Source of the DNA: Phycisphaerae bacterium
GTDB taxonomy: Bacteria > Planctomycetota > Phycisphaerae > UBA1845
Assembly: GCA_029260075.1 (NCBI GenBank)
Contig: JAJDDY010000089.1
Span: forward strand, 99,654 to 163,653
Length of the DNA stretch: 64,000 nt
Reading direction: 5' to 3'
Shown here: positions 6,880 to 17,418 of the stretch, piece after piece
Layout of the letters: every line of letters begins with the position of its first letter
Numbering within the stretch: the stretch's first letter is position 1
Translations under genes and position numbers: made by a program
The notes under the pieces: generated by a model
Database searches by the model: none
Seen by the model: the letters and a program-made list of their open reading frames with translations, nothing else
What the model was told of the DNA's origin: nothing

Positions 6880-9800
6880 TCTAGGGGTCCATCCGCCCGG
6901 CGCCTTGGGCGTCGCGTTCTTTGTCCATGCGCGCGCGGAGTGTTTCGTGGGACGCGGCGGTGACGGCATTACTCAAACACTCAAGGACGCGGGAATACTC
7001 AATCTTCTGGACGATGGTCGGCAGCGGGCGATTGATCTTGACGGCAACATCTTGGCCAATCTTCTCGAAGCCGACGCGTTGGATCGTATGCCCGAGCTTC
7101 TTTTTGTCTGTTGTAACCCAAGCCAATTGGGTCTTTTTACCGGGGAGCTGGTGCGTTTCCTTGAGAATCTGGCCGGGCGCGGGCGTTTGGCTTCGATCGA
7201 AGAGATTCGCCAGCGCGTACCGATTCTGTTCGTGCTGCCCAACGGCGTGCTCATGGAGCAAACCGTCTCAACCTACGAAGATCAAATCAACGAATCGATG
7301 CTCATGGAACGCCTTCCGGGCGTGGACGAGTCGATGGTGACGGCGCTGATCGATCGGGTCGTACGAGGAATATCATTACAGGCTGGCGGACGTCGAGGGA
7401 TGGGGCGTGACACGGTGTACCTTCTTCAGAAGAAGGGCTCAGTGGTGTTTGCGGGCGGCGGCGACGGCGAGCGGCAACGCGTCGAGACGATCCTTGCAGC
7501 GCACGACTACCCGTTTCACCACGCGAAGGGCATGTCCGGTACGCGTATCGAATTCGACAAGGCCATGATATCCATCGTGCTCAACGTCGGTGGGTTGATT
7601 CACACTGTCAAACCAAGCGGCGAGCTGATCGATCTTCGTATGGGCGATCTTTGCAAGGATTCGACCAAAGCGGATTTCGTCGATCGCATCGGACGCGCCG
7701 TGTTTGATGTGGGACAGGCTGTCGGTGCCTATCCGAACGATGTGACCTATGAAGAAATTTGGGCGAAGCATCGTGCCATTATCTTGTCCTTCGCCGGACA
7801 CATGACCAGCTCAGTCAAGACCCTGCGCGACACGCTGGCCAACGGTCTAAATAGTGTCGCGCTGTTCTCAAATGAGGAATGGATTCTTACGCCGCTGGGT
7901 CGCTATGCCGCCAAAGCCGGTCTCGCCGAGGCGGAATCGCTGTTCAAATCACTCAAGCGTGAGGTTCAAGCATCTATGGCGCGAGCGATTCGCTATCGCG
8001 ATCACGCCGACAACGGTGGACAACCCGGAGCTATGGATATGGAGCTAACCGCTCAGCGCAACATCAGTGTGGAACTATTCGACGCGGGCTCCGACCATGT
8101 AACAGTGGTTGGCACGATGCTCGACAATGAGCACCTGATCAAGCTCGACGTCAAGATTTACCTGCCCGACGAACAGATTGTCAGCAGTCGGTTGAACATG
8201 ATTCGTGTGCCGTTTCCCGTCTGTCGAGAAGTGGAGGGTGCGGCGGAGCGTCTTGTGGGTCTGCGGATCGAGCGTGGGGTGCTAGCGGAAATCACTCGCC
8301 GCGTAGGTGGTCGCGTGGGGTGTTCGCACATCAGGGAACTGGCTACGAACATTGTTTACTTCGTGGCGTCCGATCTGGTGCGTCGGCGTGCCGGCTTGGA
8401 TCCAGCGAGCCCGGGCTTCGCACAGAAATCGCCCGACGAACGATTCGTGCTGACCAAAGATCTTCTGCGCGATACATGCCTAGCGTATTGCCAAACGACG
8501 TCGCAAGGCTTGGACGAGCAAATCGGTATCAAGCGCGTGGGCGAAGTCTATGAAAGCAAGATCCCGCTGGGCGACTATGAACCGTCGCTGGGTGTCGTTC
8601 TGCGACAACGTGCCGAGCGTTGGGGCGACAAGCCATTCGTGCGCACGCGTAAGGGCGATGACGACGTAACGATATCGTGGTCGCAGTTCTCCACCGCCGT
8701 GCGCACGATCGCACGAAAATTGATCGATATCGGCGTGCGCCCCGGCGACCGCATAGGGATGATCTCGGAAAACCGATCGGAGATGTTCGAAGCCGATCTG
8801 GCGATTATGGCCATCGGCGCCGTAACCGTACCCGTGTTCGCCGGATATCCTCGACGTCAAGTCGCGTATGTTCTAGGTCACGCCAAGCCGGCGTTCGTCA
8901 TTGTCTCTGGAATGCACCAGCTAAGAAAGATTGAGGCCGATCGTCACCCCTGGGTCAAGAAATATCTCGTGATGGACCACGATGCTGATTGCGAGAACTG
9001 GGGTGCGGTCCCCTTCTCGGAGTTGCTCGAACCACCCGATACAAGCGAAACGCAACTCGACGAGAGAATCAACGCGGTGCAACCGGACGAAATGTGTCTC
9101 ATCATGTATACGTCTGGAACCACGGGACCACCCAAGGGCGTCCGCCTTTCTCACCGCAACATCATTTCACAACAACAGGCCGTGGGACTCATCTGGGACG
9201 TCTCGGACAAAGACGTCTTAATGAGCTACCTGCCTTGGCACCACAGCTTCGGCGGCATCTTCGAGCGATTCCTCGCGTTGTTTCACGGTTGCGAACTTTG
9301 CCTCGACGATTCTTGCGGACGTAACCTCGACCGCATGATCGCCAACTGGAAGGCGTTCGATCCGACACTGTTCCTGAGCGTGCCGCGTGTGCATGACATG
9401 GTCGTGTCCGGAAGCCGTACACGTCCGGACGTCGATCGCATCGTTTTCGGCGGGCGGCTTCGCTTCGTGTTCACCGCCGGAGCTTCGCTGCCCGCACCGG
9501 TGGCGGCCATCTATCGTGAGCATGGCATTCCCGTCCTCGAAGGCTGGGGCCTGACCGAAACCGCCCCGAGTGTCACCCTTACGACACTGGATCATTCGTG
9601 GCGAAGCGGCTTCGTCGGGTTCCCGATCCCGGGCGTTTCGATTCGCATCGATGACGGTCAGGAAATCCTCGTCCGCGGCCCCAACGTGATGAGCGGCTAC
9701 CTCGACGACGAAGAGGCGACGGCGTACGTGCTCACCGCAGACGGTTGGTTCAAGACCGGTGACCTCGGTGAGTTTTCCAAGAACGGTCTTCGCGTGCTTG

Positions 9801-10270
9801 GGCGCAAGGACGGCGCCTTCAAGCTTACCACGGGTGAAAAGGTACACCCGCAACGACTCGAAACGGTGTTGGTCAACGAGTCTCATTTCATCAGCCAGGC
9901 CGTAGCCTTGGGTAGTGGGAAAGACTTTGTCGCCGCGCTCGTCTATCCGGCCATGAGTGCGCTGACTCAGTGGGCCGCCGAACAAGGCATCGAGACCGAC
10001 GACCTTCTAAGCGATCCAGAGGTTCGTGCGCTGATGGGCGCGGAAGTTGGGCGACTCAATGCGCTGATCGAGGTGAAGTTTCAGCGCATTCATCGCGTAA
10101 TCTTGACCGATCGAGAGCCGACGCTCGCGAACGGGGAACTTACACCGTCGGGCAAGCTGGTTCGCAAGACGGTAATCGCCAACCACAAGACCGTATTGGA
10201 TGACCTGTTCGCCGATGCGTCCAGCGATCGCGTCATCCAGATTCGACAGCCGCAGCTACAAAAGGCATAA
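6863..10270 (+). CDS. fusion protein: uncharacterised domain - DUF2889-like - AMP-forming acyl-CoA ligase
   Basis: A 1135-aa multidomain protein. Residues about 1-390 are not recognised; the segment around GTRIEFDKAMISIVLNVGG vaguely recalls ketopantoate-reductase folds, which is tentative. Residues about 395-510 look like DUF2889 (AERLVGLRIERGVL, then GGRVGCSHIRELA). Residues about 570-1115 are an ANL-superfamily ligase with YTSGTTGPPKGV (about 749-760), EGWGLTETAP, GWFKTGDLGEF and the catalytic-lysine segment TPSGKLVRK. Its long-chain-ligase-like sequence could activate benzoate, a dicarboxylate or a fatty acid. ATG 6863 with AGGAG at 6847-6851 overlaps the preceding gene by 17 bp. No stop or frameshift interrupts the fusion. 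Confidence 0.78.
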   Translation: MLRTGDLGVHPPGALGVAFFVHARAECFVGRGGDGITQTLKDAGILNLLDDGRQRAIDLDGNILANLLEADALDRMPELLFVCCNPSQLGLFTGELVRFLENLAGRGRLASIEEIRQRVPILFVLPNGVLMEQTVSTYEDQINESMLMERLPGVDESMVTALIDRVVRGISLQAGGRRGMGRDTVYLLQKKGSVVFAGGGDGERQRVETILAAHDYPFHHAKGMSGTRIEFDKAMISIVLNVGGLIHTVKPSGELIDLRMGDLCKDSTKADFVDRIGRAVFDVGQAVGAYPNDVTYEEIWAKHRAIILSFAGHMTSSVKTLRDTLANGLNSVALFSNEEWILTPLGRYAAKAGLAEAESLFKSLKREVQASMARAIRYRDHADNGGQPGAMDMELTAQRNISVELFDAGSDHVTVVGTMLDNEHLIKLDVKIYLPDEQIVSSRLNMIRVPFPVCREVEGAAERLVGLRIERGVLAEITRRVGGRVGCSHIRELATNIVYFVASDLVRRRAGLDPASPGFAQKSPDERFVLTKDLLRDTCLAYCQTTSQGLDEQIGIKRVGEVYESKIPLGDYEPSLGVVLRQRAERWGDKPFVRTRKGDDDVTISWSQFSTAVRTIARKLIDIGVRPGDRIGMISENRSEMFEADLAIMAIGAVTVPVFAGYPRRQVAYVLGHAKPAFVIVSGMHQLRKIEADRHPWVKKYLVMDHDADCENWGAVPFSELLEPPDTSETQLDERINAVQPDEMCLIMYTSGTTGPPKGVRLSHRNIISQQQAVGLIWDVSDKDVLMSYLPWHHSFGGIFERFLALFHGCELCLDDSCGRNLDRMIANWKAFDPTLFLSVPRVHDMVVSGSRTRPDVDRIVFGGRLRFVFTAGASLPAPVAAIYREHGIPVLEGWGLTETAPSVTLTTLDHSWRSGFVGFPIPGVSIRIDDGQEILVRGPNVMSGYLDDEEATAYVLTADGWFKTGDLGEFSKNGLRVLGRKDGAFKLTTGEKVHPQRLETVLVNESHFISQAVALGSGKDFVAALVYPAMSALTQWAAEQGIETDDLLSDPEVRALMGAEVGRLNALIEVKFQRIHRVILTDREPTLANGELTPSGKLVRKTVIANHKTVLDDLFADASSDRVIQIRQPQLQKA

Positions 10271-11521
10271 ATGGTGACCACAAACGGACATCCAAGAATC
10301 GTAATCGTCGACGGCGCGCGAACGCCGATCGGAGTCAAGTGTGGCGCGCTTCGGCACTTTGCGCCCGAAGACTTGGCTACGTTTGCGTGCGAAGAGGCCA
10401 TCCGCCGCAGCGGCGTCGCCCGCGAGCAAATTGATACGGCGGTCGGTGCCAATGTCTATCAGTACACGGCGCCGGGCGTGCAGGACATCTACTTCCCCCG
10501 CAACGTCGGGTTGCGCTGTCGACTGAGGGTGGAAACGCCTGCCCTCATGGTGCAGCGCATTTGCGGCTCGGGTTTGCAAACGGTCGTCAGCGCCATGCAA
10601 CAACTCGCCGTGCCAGACGTCATGGACGATTCGAAGACGGCGCTCTGCTTTGGCGGCGAAGTCATGTCGCGCACGCCGAAGGTGCTTCGTGCTCCGCGCA
10701 GCGCTACCAACTTCTGGGAATTCGAAGAAGGTGGCGCCGTCGAAGACACGCTGCTCGCCGGGCTGAATCACGACCTGGCCAATACGAGCATGATGCTCAC
10801 CGCTGATGAATACGGTCATCAAACCGGCGTGACACGTAACGAATGCGACGCCTTCGCGGCCGAATCGCACGAGCGCGCTCGGGCGGCCTATCGCAACAGT
10901 TATCTCAACGGCGGCGATGCCTTGCGTGGAATGTTTGCGATCGACGCCACGGATTTGAATGGGCAACCCGTACACCTAGCGCGGGATGAATGTACCCGTA
11001 ACACGTCTGTCGAAGCGCTGGCCAAGCTGCGCGGCATTACACCCAACAATCTTGTGTCTGCCGGAAACGCCAGCGAACTCAGCGACGGGGCGGCGGCGGT
11101 CGTGCTCGCCAATCGCGACGTCGCGAGGCAACACGGGTGGTCCACGCAATTCGAAATCGTCGGCTATGGCGTTTGTGGTGTCGATCCGCGCATCATGGGT
11201 AGTGGCCCGGTACCGTCAATCAACAAGGCCCTCGGTCGCGCCGGGCTTGAGCAACGCGACATCGCCCTTTGGGAAATCAACGAAGCCTTCGCCGCGCAAT
11301 ATCTAGGCGTGGAGAAACAACTCGGTCTTCCGCGAGAACACGTCAACATCAACGGAGGCGCCATCGCACTGGGTCATCCGCTGGCCGCAACCGGCGTGCG
11401 ATTGATCGTCGACCTGATGTACGAAATGAAACGCCGCGACGTCGAACACGGCTGTGCTTCGGCCTGCATCGGTGGTGGTCAGGGCATGGCCGTCATCCTA
11501 CGAAACACGGAATCGACATAA
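10271..11521 (+). CDS. acetyl-CoA acyltransferase (thiolase)
   Basis: A 416-aa thiolase. The nucleophilic cysteine is in RICGSGLQ, the His of the second active-site loop in NGGAIALGHPLAATG, and the C-terminal cysteine loop in CIGGGQGMAV; EINEAFAAQ is also present. Its ATG directly follows the stop of the ligase fusion (TAAATG), so the genes are coupled. In the benzoyl-CoA pathway a thiolase splits 3-oxopimelyl-CoA into glutaryl-CoA and acetyl-CoA, the likely role here by context. Confidence 0.9.
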   Translation: MVTTNGHPRIVIVDGARTPIGVKCGALRHFAPEDLATFACEEAIRRSGVAREQIDTAVGANVYQYTAPGVQDIYFPRNVGLRCRLRVETPALMVQRICGSGLQTVVSAMQQLAVPDVMDDSKTALCFGGEVMSRTPKVLRAPRSATNFWEFEEGGAVEDTLLAGLNHDLANTSMMLTADEYGHQTGVTRNECDAFAAESHERARAAYRNSYLNGGDALRGMFAIDATDLNGQPVHLARDECTRNTSVEALAKLRGITPNNLVSAGNASELSDGAAAVVLANRDVARQHGWSTQFEIVGYGVCGVDPRIMGSGPVPSINKALGRAGLEQRDIALWEINEAFAAQYLGVEKQLGLPREHVNINGGAIALGHPLAATGVRLIVDLMYEMKRRDVEHGCASACIGGGQGMAVILRNTEST

Positions 11522-11549
11522 ACCGTTGGCCAGGTAATGGAATCGTCCA

Positions 11550-14051
11550 ATGAAGCACGCATTTTCCTTCGGTGATAAGTCAATCGAACCGGCCGTCCGC
11601 CGCATCAACGAGATGCGCTGTGTGGCCGTCATCGGTGCAGGCACCATGGGGCAAGGGATCGTCATCGACCTGCTCAGAAAAACCGATTACGCCATCCTAC
11701 TCGTGGACGTGAAGCAAGAGGCCCTCGACGCTGCCCGCGCTCGGTTCGAAACGATCTGGCATCAAGATGTCGCTACATTTCGGATGCGCGAAGACGAGGC
11801 CGCGAACTGTGACGCGCGGATGACGTTTACGTGCGACTACGACTCGCTCGATGAGGCCGACATCATCTGGGAGGTCGCCACCGAACGCGACGACGTGAAG
11901 GCCAGCATCTTCGCACAGATCGAGGAAGCGGCCGATCCCACGCGCCTCGCGGCGATCTTTTCGAACACGTCTTCGCATACGACAGCCGAACTGGCTGAAC
12001 TGTTCAACTCCGAGGCGTTTCGCGAAAAGTTCCTGACCGTACACGGATACTTCCCGTTCGAGGCCAACCGCCTTATCGACGTCATGAAGGGCAAGTATGC
12101 GTCACAAGCAACGTTTCAGCTTGGCATTGTGTTCGCCGATCAGATTCTGGAAAAAACGGTCATCGCCCTGCCGATCGATCATCACGGCTACATTACTGAT
12201 CCGATCTTTCAGGCGATGGGCGCCATTATTTCCTGGGACGTCAAAACCTCGCGCGACATCGTCGAGCTTGGCGGACTTTGGGACCGCTTCACGGCCAATC
12301 CTTTCGTCGTGCTCGATCAAACCGGCCATATGCCCTACACGGAGTCGTCGAGACACTTCGGCAAGGCGCTACCGGAAACTGATCGCCTGCGTAGTCTGTA
12401 CCAACGCGACGGGGCGTTTTATCCGGCATGGATCGAGCGTCTCGAAAAGCAGGGCTGCACGGGCGTGGCGTCGCGCGAGCGGTGCGGCTTCTACAAGTGG
12501 AGCGACGGCGATCGGCCGAAACCGACTGCGGTGCTCGATCCGGCGAGAGGCGAATACGTTCCGATCGGGGAAGTGTCGCGAAAAGACTACTGGTCGTACT
12601 ACGAAGCCGCGGAGCAGGATCGACTCACCGGCCGAATCAAGAGTGCCGAATCGCTCGTCCACGTGGCGTGCGCTGACGACGCCGGTGGGAGAGCCTTTAG
12701 ACGCTACGCACTACCGATCTGCCTCTACGCCATGGACATGATTCAGGATCGCGCAGCCACACCGGGGCAAATTAATATCGCTACGCGTGCGGGACTTCGA
12801 TTTAAGGTCGGATTGATTGAACTGATCGACACGCTCATCGCTCGTCTGACGATCGACGGATTGATCGAGCTGATTCGCAGGGCGCGCGACGAGAACGCCG
12901 ACGATCCGTTCATGGTAGAGATGCTCGACGTAGACGGAACCTGCGGGCCACGCAAGAACCGACCCTGCCTGCTGTGGGAAATGAAGCGTCGAAACCTCCC
13001 GGCACTGCTTGGCTATGGCAAGTACTATCGAACGCCGGTCGCGGAACTCGATTTCGAAACCGGTACCTACCGAGGTTCCTATCTCGATCTCAAGACGGTC
13101 GCGCCTTCATCAAAGGATCGCGTCGCGAGCATCGTGTTTCATAGTCCGTTGCGCGGCAACGTGTTCAACAAGGCCGTAATCGATCAACTTGCCCATGCGT
13201 TCAGCAGTGTTCTTACGCTTCATCAAAAGGGGGCGTGTGGCGCGGTGATGTTCACCGCCGCCGGCGGCGGGATGCGCATGCTCGGCGCCGACGCTCGGGA
13301 GTTCAATCGCGGATGGTTCCAGCGCGAGCAAGGCTACGCCCCGCTTGATGAAGCCGACGCTGCGGCGTCAAGTCGCAACGCGGTCAGCCTGTTCCGCTTG
13401 ATTCAACAAAGCCCGGTGGCCTCGATCGGTGTGTTCGGTGAAAAGTGGGGTGGCGGAGCGGAATTCACGTATTTTCTAGACCTTCGCTACGATGTTCGCG
13501 CTTACGGCTTCGCGTTCGACTCGCTCGAACGAGAAACGCTTTGGGCGCAGAAGAACACCTACAACCAACCGGAACTCGACTTCGCGATTCTTCCCGGCTT
13601 CGGCGCCGTGGGCGAACTCCGACGCCTTGGCATGGGCGATTCCGCCATCTTCGAAGTGTTCGATCAGGGCATGACCGCAGACCGAGCGTTTCAAATTGGC
13701 CTGAGCAACGCCGTGTTCAACGACGAACAGACGGCGCTGAGTCGGGGGTTCGAGCGCACGCGTCAGATGGCCAAAGATGCGCCGTACTCGCGGGCTTTGT
13801 TCAAACAGGAACTCGCTCGCGGCGCGGACGATGAGTCGCTCGCCTCGGAAACAGGCGCCACGTTCAACCCGAAGAAGAACCCCTTTATTCGCGTCGGCTT
13901 GCTCTCCCTACTCGATCGCGGGCAACGCACACCGAAGATGGATTATTCGTGCATCGGTGTACAGCTTCCCGGATGGGATTATCCGACGGAGAACGGAACG
14001 GCAGAGATTGATGTCGCCGGGCGTGCGACAGACTGCGAGGCTACGAAGTGA
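11550..14051 (+). CDS. 3-hydroxyacyl-CoA dehydrogenase / enoyl-CoA hydratase fusion
   Basis: An 833-aa bifunctional-type beta-oxidation protein in HCDH-then-ECH order (FadN-like). The NAD-binding motif VAVIGAGTMGQGI starts near residue 27, and the HCDH catalytic region is VHGYFPFEANRLIDVMKG. The C-terminal third (about residues 520-780) has crotonase segments FTAAGGGMRMLGADAREF and FGEKWGGGAEFTYF. The hydratase glutamates are not clearly conserved, so that half may be weak or altered. It likely processes 3-hydroxypimelyl-CoA or glutaryl/crotonyl-level intermediates after ring opening. No strong ribosome site precedes ATG 11550. Confidence 0.82.
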   Translation: MKHAFSFGDKSIEPAVRRINEMRCVAVIGAGTMGQGIVIDLLRKTDYAILLVDVKQEALDAARARFETIWHQDVATFRMREDEAANCDARMTFTCDYDSLDEADIIWEVATERDDVKASIFAQIEEAADPTRLAAIFSNTSSHTTAELAELFNSEAFREKFLTVHGYFPFEANRLIDVMKGKYASQATFQLGIVFADQILEKTVIALPIDHHGYITDPIFQAMGAIISWDVKTSRDIVELGGLWDRFTANPFVVLDQTGHMPYTESSRHFGKALPETDRLRSLYQRDGAFYPAWIERLEKQGCTGVASRERCGFYKWSDGDRPKPTAVLDPARGEYVPIGEVSRKDYWSYYEAAEQDRLTGRIKSAESLVHVACADDAGGRAFRRYALPICLYAMDMIQDRAATPGQINIATRAGLRFKVGLIELIDTLIARLTIDGLIELIRRARDENADDPFMVEMLDVDGTCGPRKNRPCLLWEMKRRNLPALLGYGKYYRTPVAELDFETGTYRGSYLDLKTVAPSSKDRVASIVFHSPLRGNVFNKAVIDQLAHAFSSVLTLHQKGACGAVMFTAAGGGMRMLGADAREFNRGWFQREQGYAPLDEADAAASSRNAVSLFRLIQQSPVASIGVFGEKWGGGAEFTYFLDLRYDVRAYGFAFDSLERETLWAQKNTYNQPELDFAILPGFGAVGELRRLGMGDSAIFEVFDQGMTADRAFQIGLSNAVFNDEQTALSRGFERTRQMAKDAPYSRALFKQELARGADDESLASETGATFNPKKNPFIRVGLLSLLDRGQRTPKMDYSCIGVQLPGWDYPTENGTAEIDVAGRATDCEATK

Positions 14052-14106
14052 CAGCGCTCGAATGTATTGAGTACACGAATGTCTCCGTAGACGGTTGGAG
14101 AGACCG

Positions 14107-15273
14107 ATGAGCGAACTTGTTTTTCCAGAATGGCGCGGTACGCCGCTGGACGAGATACTCTACGCATGTCGCGAGCTTGTAGAGGATCCGACGTTTCCAA
14201 CCGTCAAGCGCTGGCGCGAGGCTGGCGGGAAAGTCTGCGGTCATTTCCAGGTCTACTTCCCGGAAGAAATCGCTCACGCCGCCGGCATGCTCCCCGTGAA
14301 GTTGCGCGGCGTGCCGGTCGATCCAACACACGCGGATTCGCACTTCGGTTCGTATCTGTGTTCTATCCTAAAGTCGTCACTCGAAGTCGTGCTGAGCGGC
14401 GAGCTTCAGTTGGATATGTTTGTGTCGCATCCCATCTGCGATGCGGCGCGCAATCTCGCAGCCATCTGGGGACGCAACTTCGACTACCCCTGCCAGATTC
14501 TCTATCTGCCGCAGAACGCAAACTCATCACACAGCGTCGCATACCTGGCCGACGAGTACAACCGCCTCAGGCGCACGGTCGAGGAGGTGACCGGTGCGGA
14601 GGTTTCCGAGGCGGCGATACAACGCTCTGTCGCCGTGTTCAATGAGAACCGCCGGTTGCTACGCGAGCTGTATGAAATCAAACGCACCACACCCTGGCTC
14701 GTAGCTGCCGAGGACGCCTACAGTCTTGTTTCCGTAGGAGCCATGATCCCGCGCGAGGAGCACAACGAGCTTCTCCGCGCGGTGCTTCCGCAGTTGACCG
14801 AGCGCGACGCCAAGCAGCAGGACCGCATCCGCGTCGTGTTCGAGGGGGGATTCTGCGAACAACCGCCACTCGATATGATTCGCATGCTGGGACGAACGTG
14901 CTACCTCGTAGACGATGATCTGCTGATCGGGCTGCGCTGGATTGTCGAAGATGTTCCGACCGACGGCGATCCCGTCGCGAATCTTGCCCACGCCTACGTG
15001 CATCGATCCTCGTACAGCCCCGTCCAACATGACGACCGTAAGCTCAAGGAAGAAATGCTGCTGAAGCGCATGAAGCGTTGCCACGCCGACGCCGCCATCA
15101 TCACAGCCGCCAAAATGTGTGAGCCGGGTTTGGAAGAACAAGTGGCCTATACGAACGCGCTGGATGAACAGAAGATCCCATACTTCGTAAGTGAGTTCGA
15201 AGAGAACATGACATCGTTCGACCATCTGGAATTGCAGGTCGAAACGTTTATGGAAAACCTGCTCTTCGCTTGA
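14107..15273 (+). CDS. bzdN: benzoyl-CoA reductase, Bzd-type subunit N
   Basis: A 388-aa HgdB/BcrC-family subunit. In class I (ATP-dependent) benzoyl-CoA reductase this subunit pairs with BzdO to hold the two active-site [4Fe-4S] clusters and reduces the aromatic ring to a cyclic diene. Features seen are GKVCGHFQVYFPEEIAHAAG, a segment with SYLCSILKSSLE, HPICDAARN, and AAKMCEPGLEEQ. ATG 14107 follows TTGGAGAG; the upstream TTG (14095) is less likely. The next three genes supply the other subunits in the N-O-P-Q order known from Azoarcus. Subunit sizes fit the Bzd rather than the Bcr subtype. Confidence 0.85.
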   Translation: MSELVFPEWRGTPLDEILYACRELVEDPTFPTVKRWREAGGKVCGHFQVYFPEEIAHAAGMLPVKLRGVPVDPTHADSHFGSYLCSILKSSLEVVLSGELQLDMFVSHPICDAARNLAAIWGRNFDYPCQILYLPQNANSSHSVAYLADEYNRLRRTVEEVTGAEVSEAAIQRSVAVFNENRRLLRELYEIKRTTPWLVAAEDAYSLVSVGAMIPREEHNELLRAVLPQLTERDAKQQDRIRVVFEGGFCEQPPLDMIRMLGRTCYLVDDDLLIGLRWIVEDVPTDGDPVANLAHAYVHRSSYSPVQHDDRKLKEEMLLKRMKRCHADAAIITAAKMCEPGLEEQVAYTNALDEQKIPYFVSEFEENMTSFDHLELQVETFMENLLFA

Positions 15274-15290
15274 GCATAGCGAGTATTCCT

Positions 15291-16586
15291 ATGAAAACTG
15301 TAGAAAAAGAAAACGGGTTGGTCGGACGTGGTAACCGCGACGGAGCCCAGCTCTTCCGCGATTGGTTTTCGTCGCTATCCGAAGCGGCCGACGAAGGTCG
15401 ACGGGCTGCGTATGTCTTCGTGATGGGGAGTCTCAACGAGATTCTCATGTGTTTCGACCTTCCTGTCGTTTTTCCTGAGATCAACTCCCTGCAAACCGCC
15501 GTGCGCCGTGTCGCGCACGAGTACTTGGACGAGGCGGAAGATTACGGCTATTCACCCGACATCTGCGGCTACGTCAAGGCAGACGTCGCGCTCCAACTTC
15601 GCGGCGGCGCCCACCCCATGGGTAACATTCCCAAACCGAAAATCGCCGTGGCCACCAATGCGTGCAACACCTACATCAAATGGGCCGAGATATGGCAGCG
15701 TATGTACGACGTCCCCGTATTCGTCATGGACGTCCCAGGGTCGCGAGAGGCCGGCGATTCGACACAGCGCGGTGAGCGCGATTTCGAGAACGACCGCCGT
15801 TACGTCGAGGCGCAGCTCAAGGAACTAATCGCAATCTGCGAAAAGGTCACCGGCCGTAAGTTCGATGTGGACCGGCTGCGTGAGGTGCTGGGCTACACCA
15901 ACGAAATGAACGTCGGATGGAAGAGGGTTCTTGAGCTCAATAAAGCCCGCCCCGCGCCGTTCAATGCACTGACAGACGGAACAATCTACCTCGGTGTGGC
16001 CAATGGATTTCGCGGAACCAAGATAGGGGGACGCTACTTCACGGAATTGGTTGAGGAGATGGAATACAAGGTTGAGCACCACATCGGGTCGTTGACGGAG
16101 GAGGAGTACAGGTTGATCTTTGTCGGCGTACCTTGCTATCCGATCTTCCGCCGCTTCAACGAACTGTTCACCGACTGGCAAGGCACGTTTATCAATTCCA
16201 CCTACTTGTGGTTCGCATCGGGCGGAGCCAATAGAGGGTTCGAGTACGACATCAACAGGCCCATCGAAAGCTTGGCGGAGGGCGTGCTCATTAGCGTACG
16301 TGACGCCATGGACAGCATGTTCTACCAGGAGAAGGCGCTTGGCGGCATGATCGACGACTACCACGTCGACGGGATCATTTACCATCCGATCAAGAGTTGC
16401 CGCACGGTTTCGACAGGGTTGGCTGATAGCCGGCGATATATGGCGGAAAAATACGACATCCCCAGTCTCTTCGTTGAATCGGACATGATGGATAGGCGGG
16501 TCATTTCGGAGGCACAAATGAAGAACCGGATCGACGCATTCTTCGAAGGCCTGGATTCACGCCGACGACGCAGCGGCGTTCATTAG
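15291..16586 (+). CDS. bzdO: benzoyl-CoA reductase, Bzd-type subunit O
   Basis: A 431-aa HgdB/BcrB-family subunit, the larger catalytic partner of BzdN. Seen: [49 protein letters not shown], and a C-terminal domain with [19 protein letters not shown] and [11 protein letters not shown]. An in-frame TTG at 15270 would overlap the bzdN stop; ATG 15291 is chosen, although its ribosome site is weak. The tight spacing argues for one complex with the neighbouring subunits. Confidence 0.85.
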   Translation: MKTVEKENGLVGRGNRDGAQLFRDWFSSLSEAADEGRRAAYVFVMGSLNEILMCFDLPVVFPEINSLQTAVRRVAHEYLDEAEDYGYSPDICGYVKADVALQLRGGAHPMGNIPKPKIAVATNACNTYIKWAEIWQRMYDVPVFVMDVPGSREAGDSTQRGERDFENDRRYVEAQLKELIAICEKVTGRKFDVDRLREVLGYTNEMNVGWKRVLELNKARPAPFNALTDGTIYLGVANGFRGTKIGGRYFTELVEEMEYKVEHHIGSLTEEEYRLIFVGVPCYPIFRRFNELFTDWQGTFINSTYLWFASGGANRGFEYDINRPIESLAEGVLISVRDAMDSMFYQEKALGGMIDDYHVDGIIYHPIKSCRTVSTGLADSRRYMAEKYDIPSLFVESDMMDRRVISEAQMKNRIDAFFEGLDSRRRRSGVH

Positions 16587-16599
16587 AGAAAGGTACACA

Positions 16600-17418
16600 A
16601 TGGCTTATGCAGCGGGCGTTGATGTGGGTTCGACGCAAACAAAAGCGGTCATCATCGACGAGAAGCGCCGGATCGTCGGCCGCTCATTGATCGACACCGG
16701 AGCCAACGTCGTCCTTGCGGCGGAGAACGCCCACGCCGGCGCGCTGAAAGACGCCGGTCTGCGCGAGATGGAAGTCGAGTACGTCGTGGGCACCGGCTAC
16801 GGGCGCTATCGAGTCACGTTCGGAAACACACAGGTTACGGAAATTAGCTGCCACGGACGCGGCGCCGTACACATGTTCCCCGGCACGCGCACGGTCGTAG
16901 ATATGGGCGGGCAGGACACCAAGGCTATTCGCGTCGGGTCGTCCGGTGAAATCGTAGACTTCTGTATGAATGACAAGTGTGCTGCGGGTACGGGCCGTTT
17001 TCTCGGAGCCGCCGCGGCAGCTCTCGAAATTCCGCTCAGCGATTTGGGCTCCCGGGCGCTGCAGTTCCAGAAACCCGTGCGCATTAGCACGACCTGCACC
17101 GTGTTCGCCGAGTCCGAGGTGCTGTCGTGGCTCGGGAAGGGTAAGAAAATCGAGGATATTCTCTGGGGCGTGCATCAGTCGATCGCCAGCCGATCGGCAG
17201 GCCTGCTTCGCCGCGTAGGGATTGAAGACGAGGTCACGTTCACCGGTGGAGTGACCCGAAACATTGCGATGATCCGAGCGCTTGAAGAGAAGGTTGAACG
17301 GCAACTGAACGTCAGTGACGACTCCCATTACATGGGCGCTTTGGGGGCAGCGCTCTTTGCGCTCGATCACATCGTGTCCAGCAGAAGCCCACGCGAAGCG
17401 GTGGAGACTAGAGAATGA
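16600..17418 (+). CDS. bzdP: benzoyl-CoA reductase ATPase subunit P
   Basis: A 272-aa BadF/BcrD-family ATPase. Nucleotide-binding segments are [32 protein letters not shown] and FTGGVTRN. The interface cluster cysteines are in [12 protein letters not shown] and [11 protein letters not shown]. BzdP and BzdQ form the electron activator that couples ATP hydrolysis to ring reduction. ATG 16600 follows GAGAAAGG. Both ATPases of this set are short (272 and 281 aa), which matches BzdP/Q better than the longer BcrA of Thauera. Confidence 0.85.
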   Translation: MAYAAGVDVGSTQTKAVIIDEKRRIVGRSLIDTGANVVLAAENAHAGALKDAGLREMEVEYVVGTGYGRYRVTFGNTQVTEISCHGRGAVHMFPGTRTVVDMGGQDTKAIRVGSSGEIVDFCMNDKCAAGTGRFLGAAAAALEIPLSDLGSRALQFQKPVRISTTCTVFAESEVLSWLGKGKKIEDILWGVHQSIASRSAGLLRRVGIEDEVTFTGGVTRNIAMIRALEEKVERQLNVSDDSHYMGALGAALFALDHIVSSRSPREAVETRE

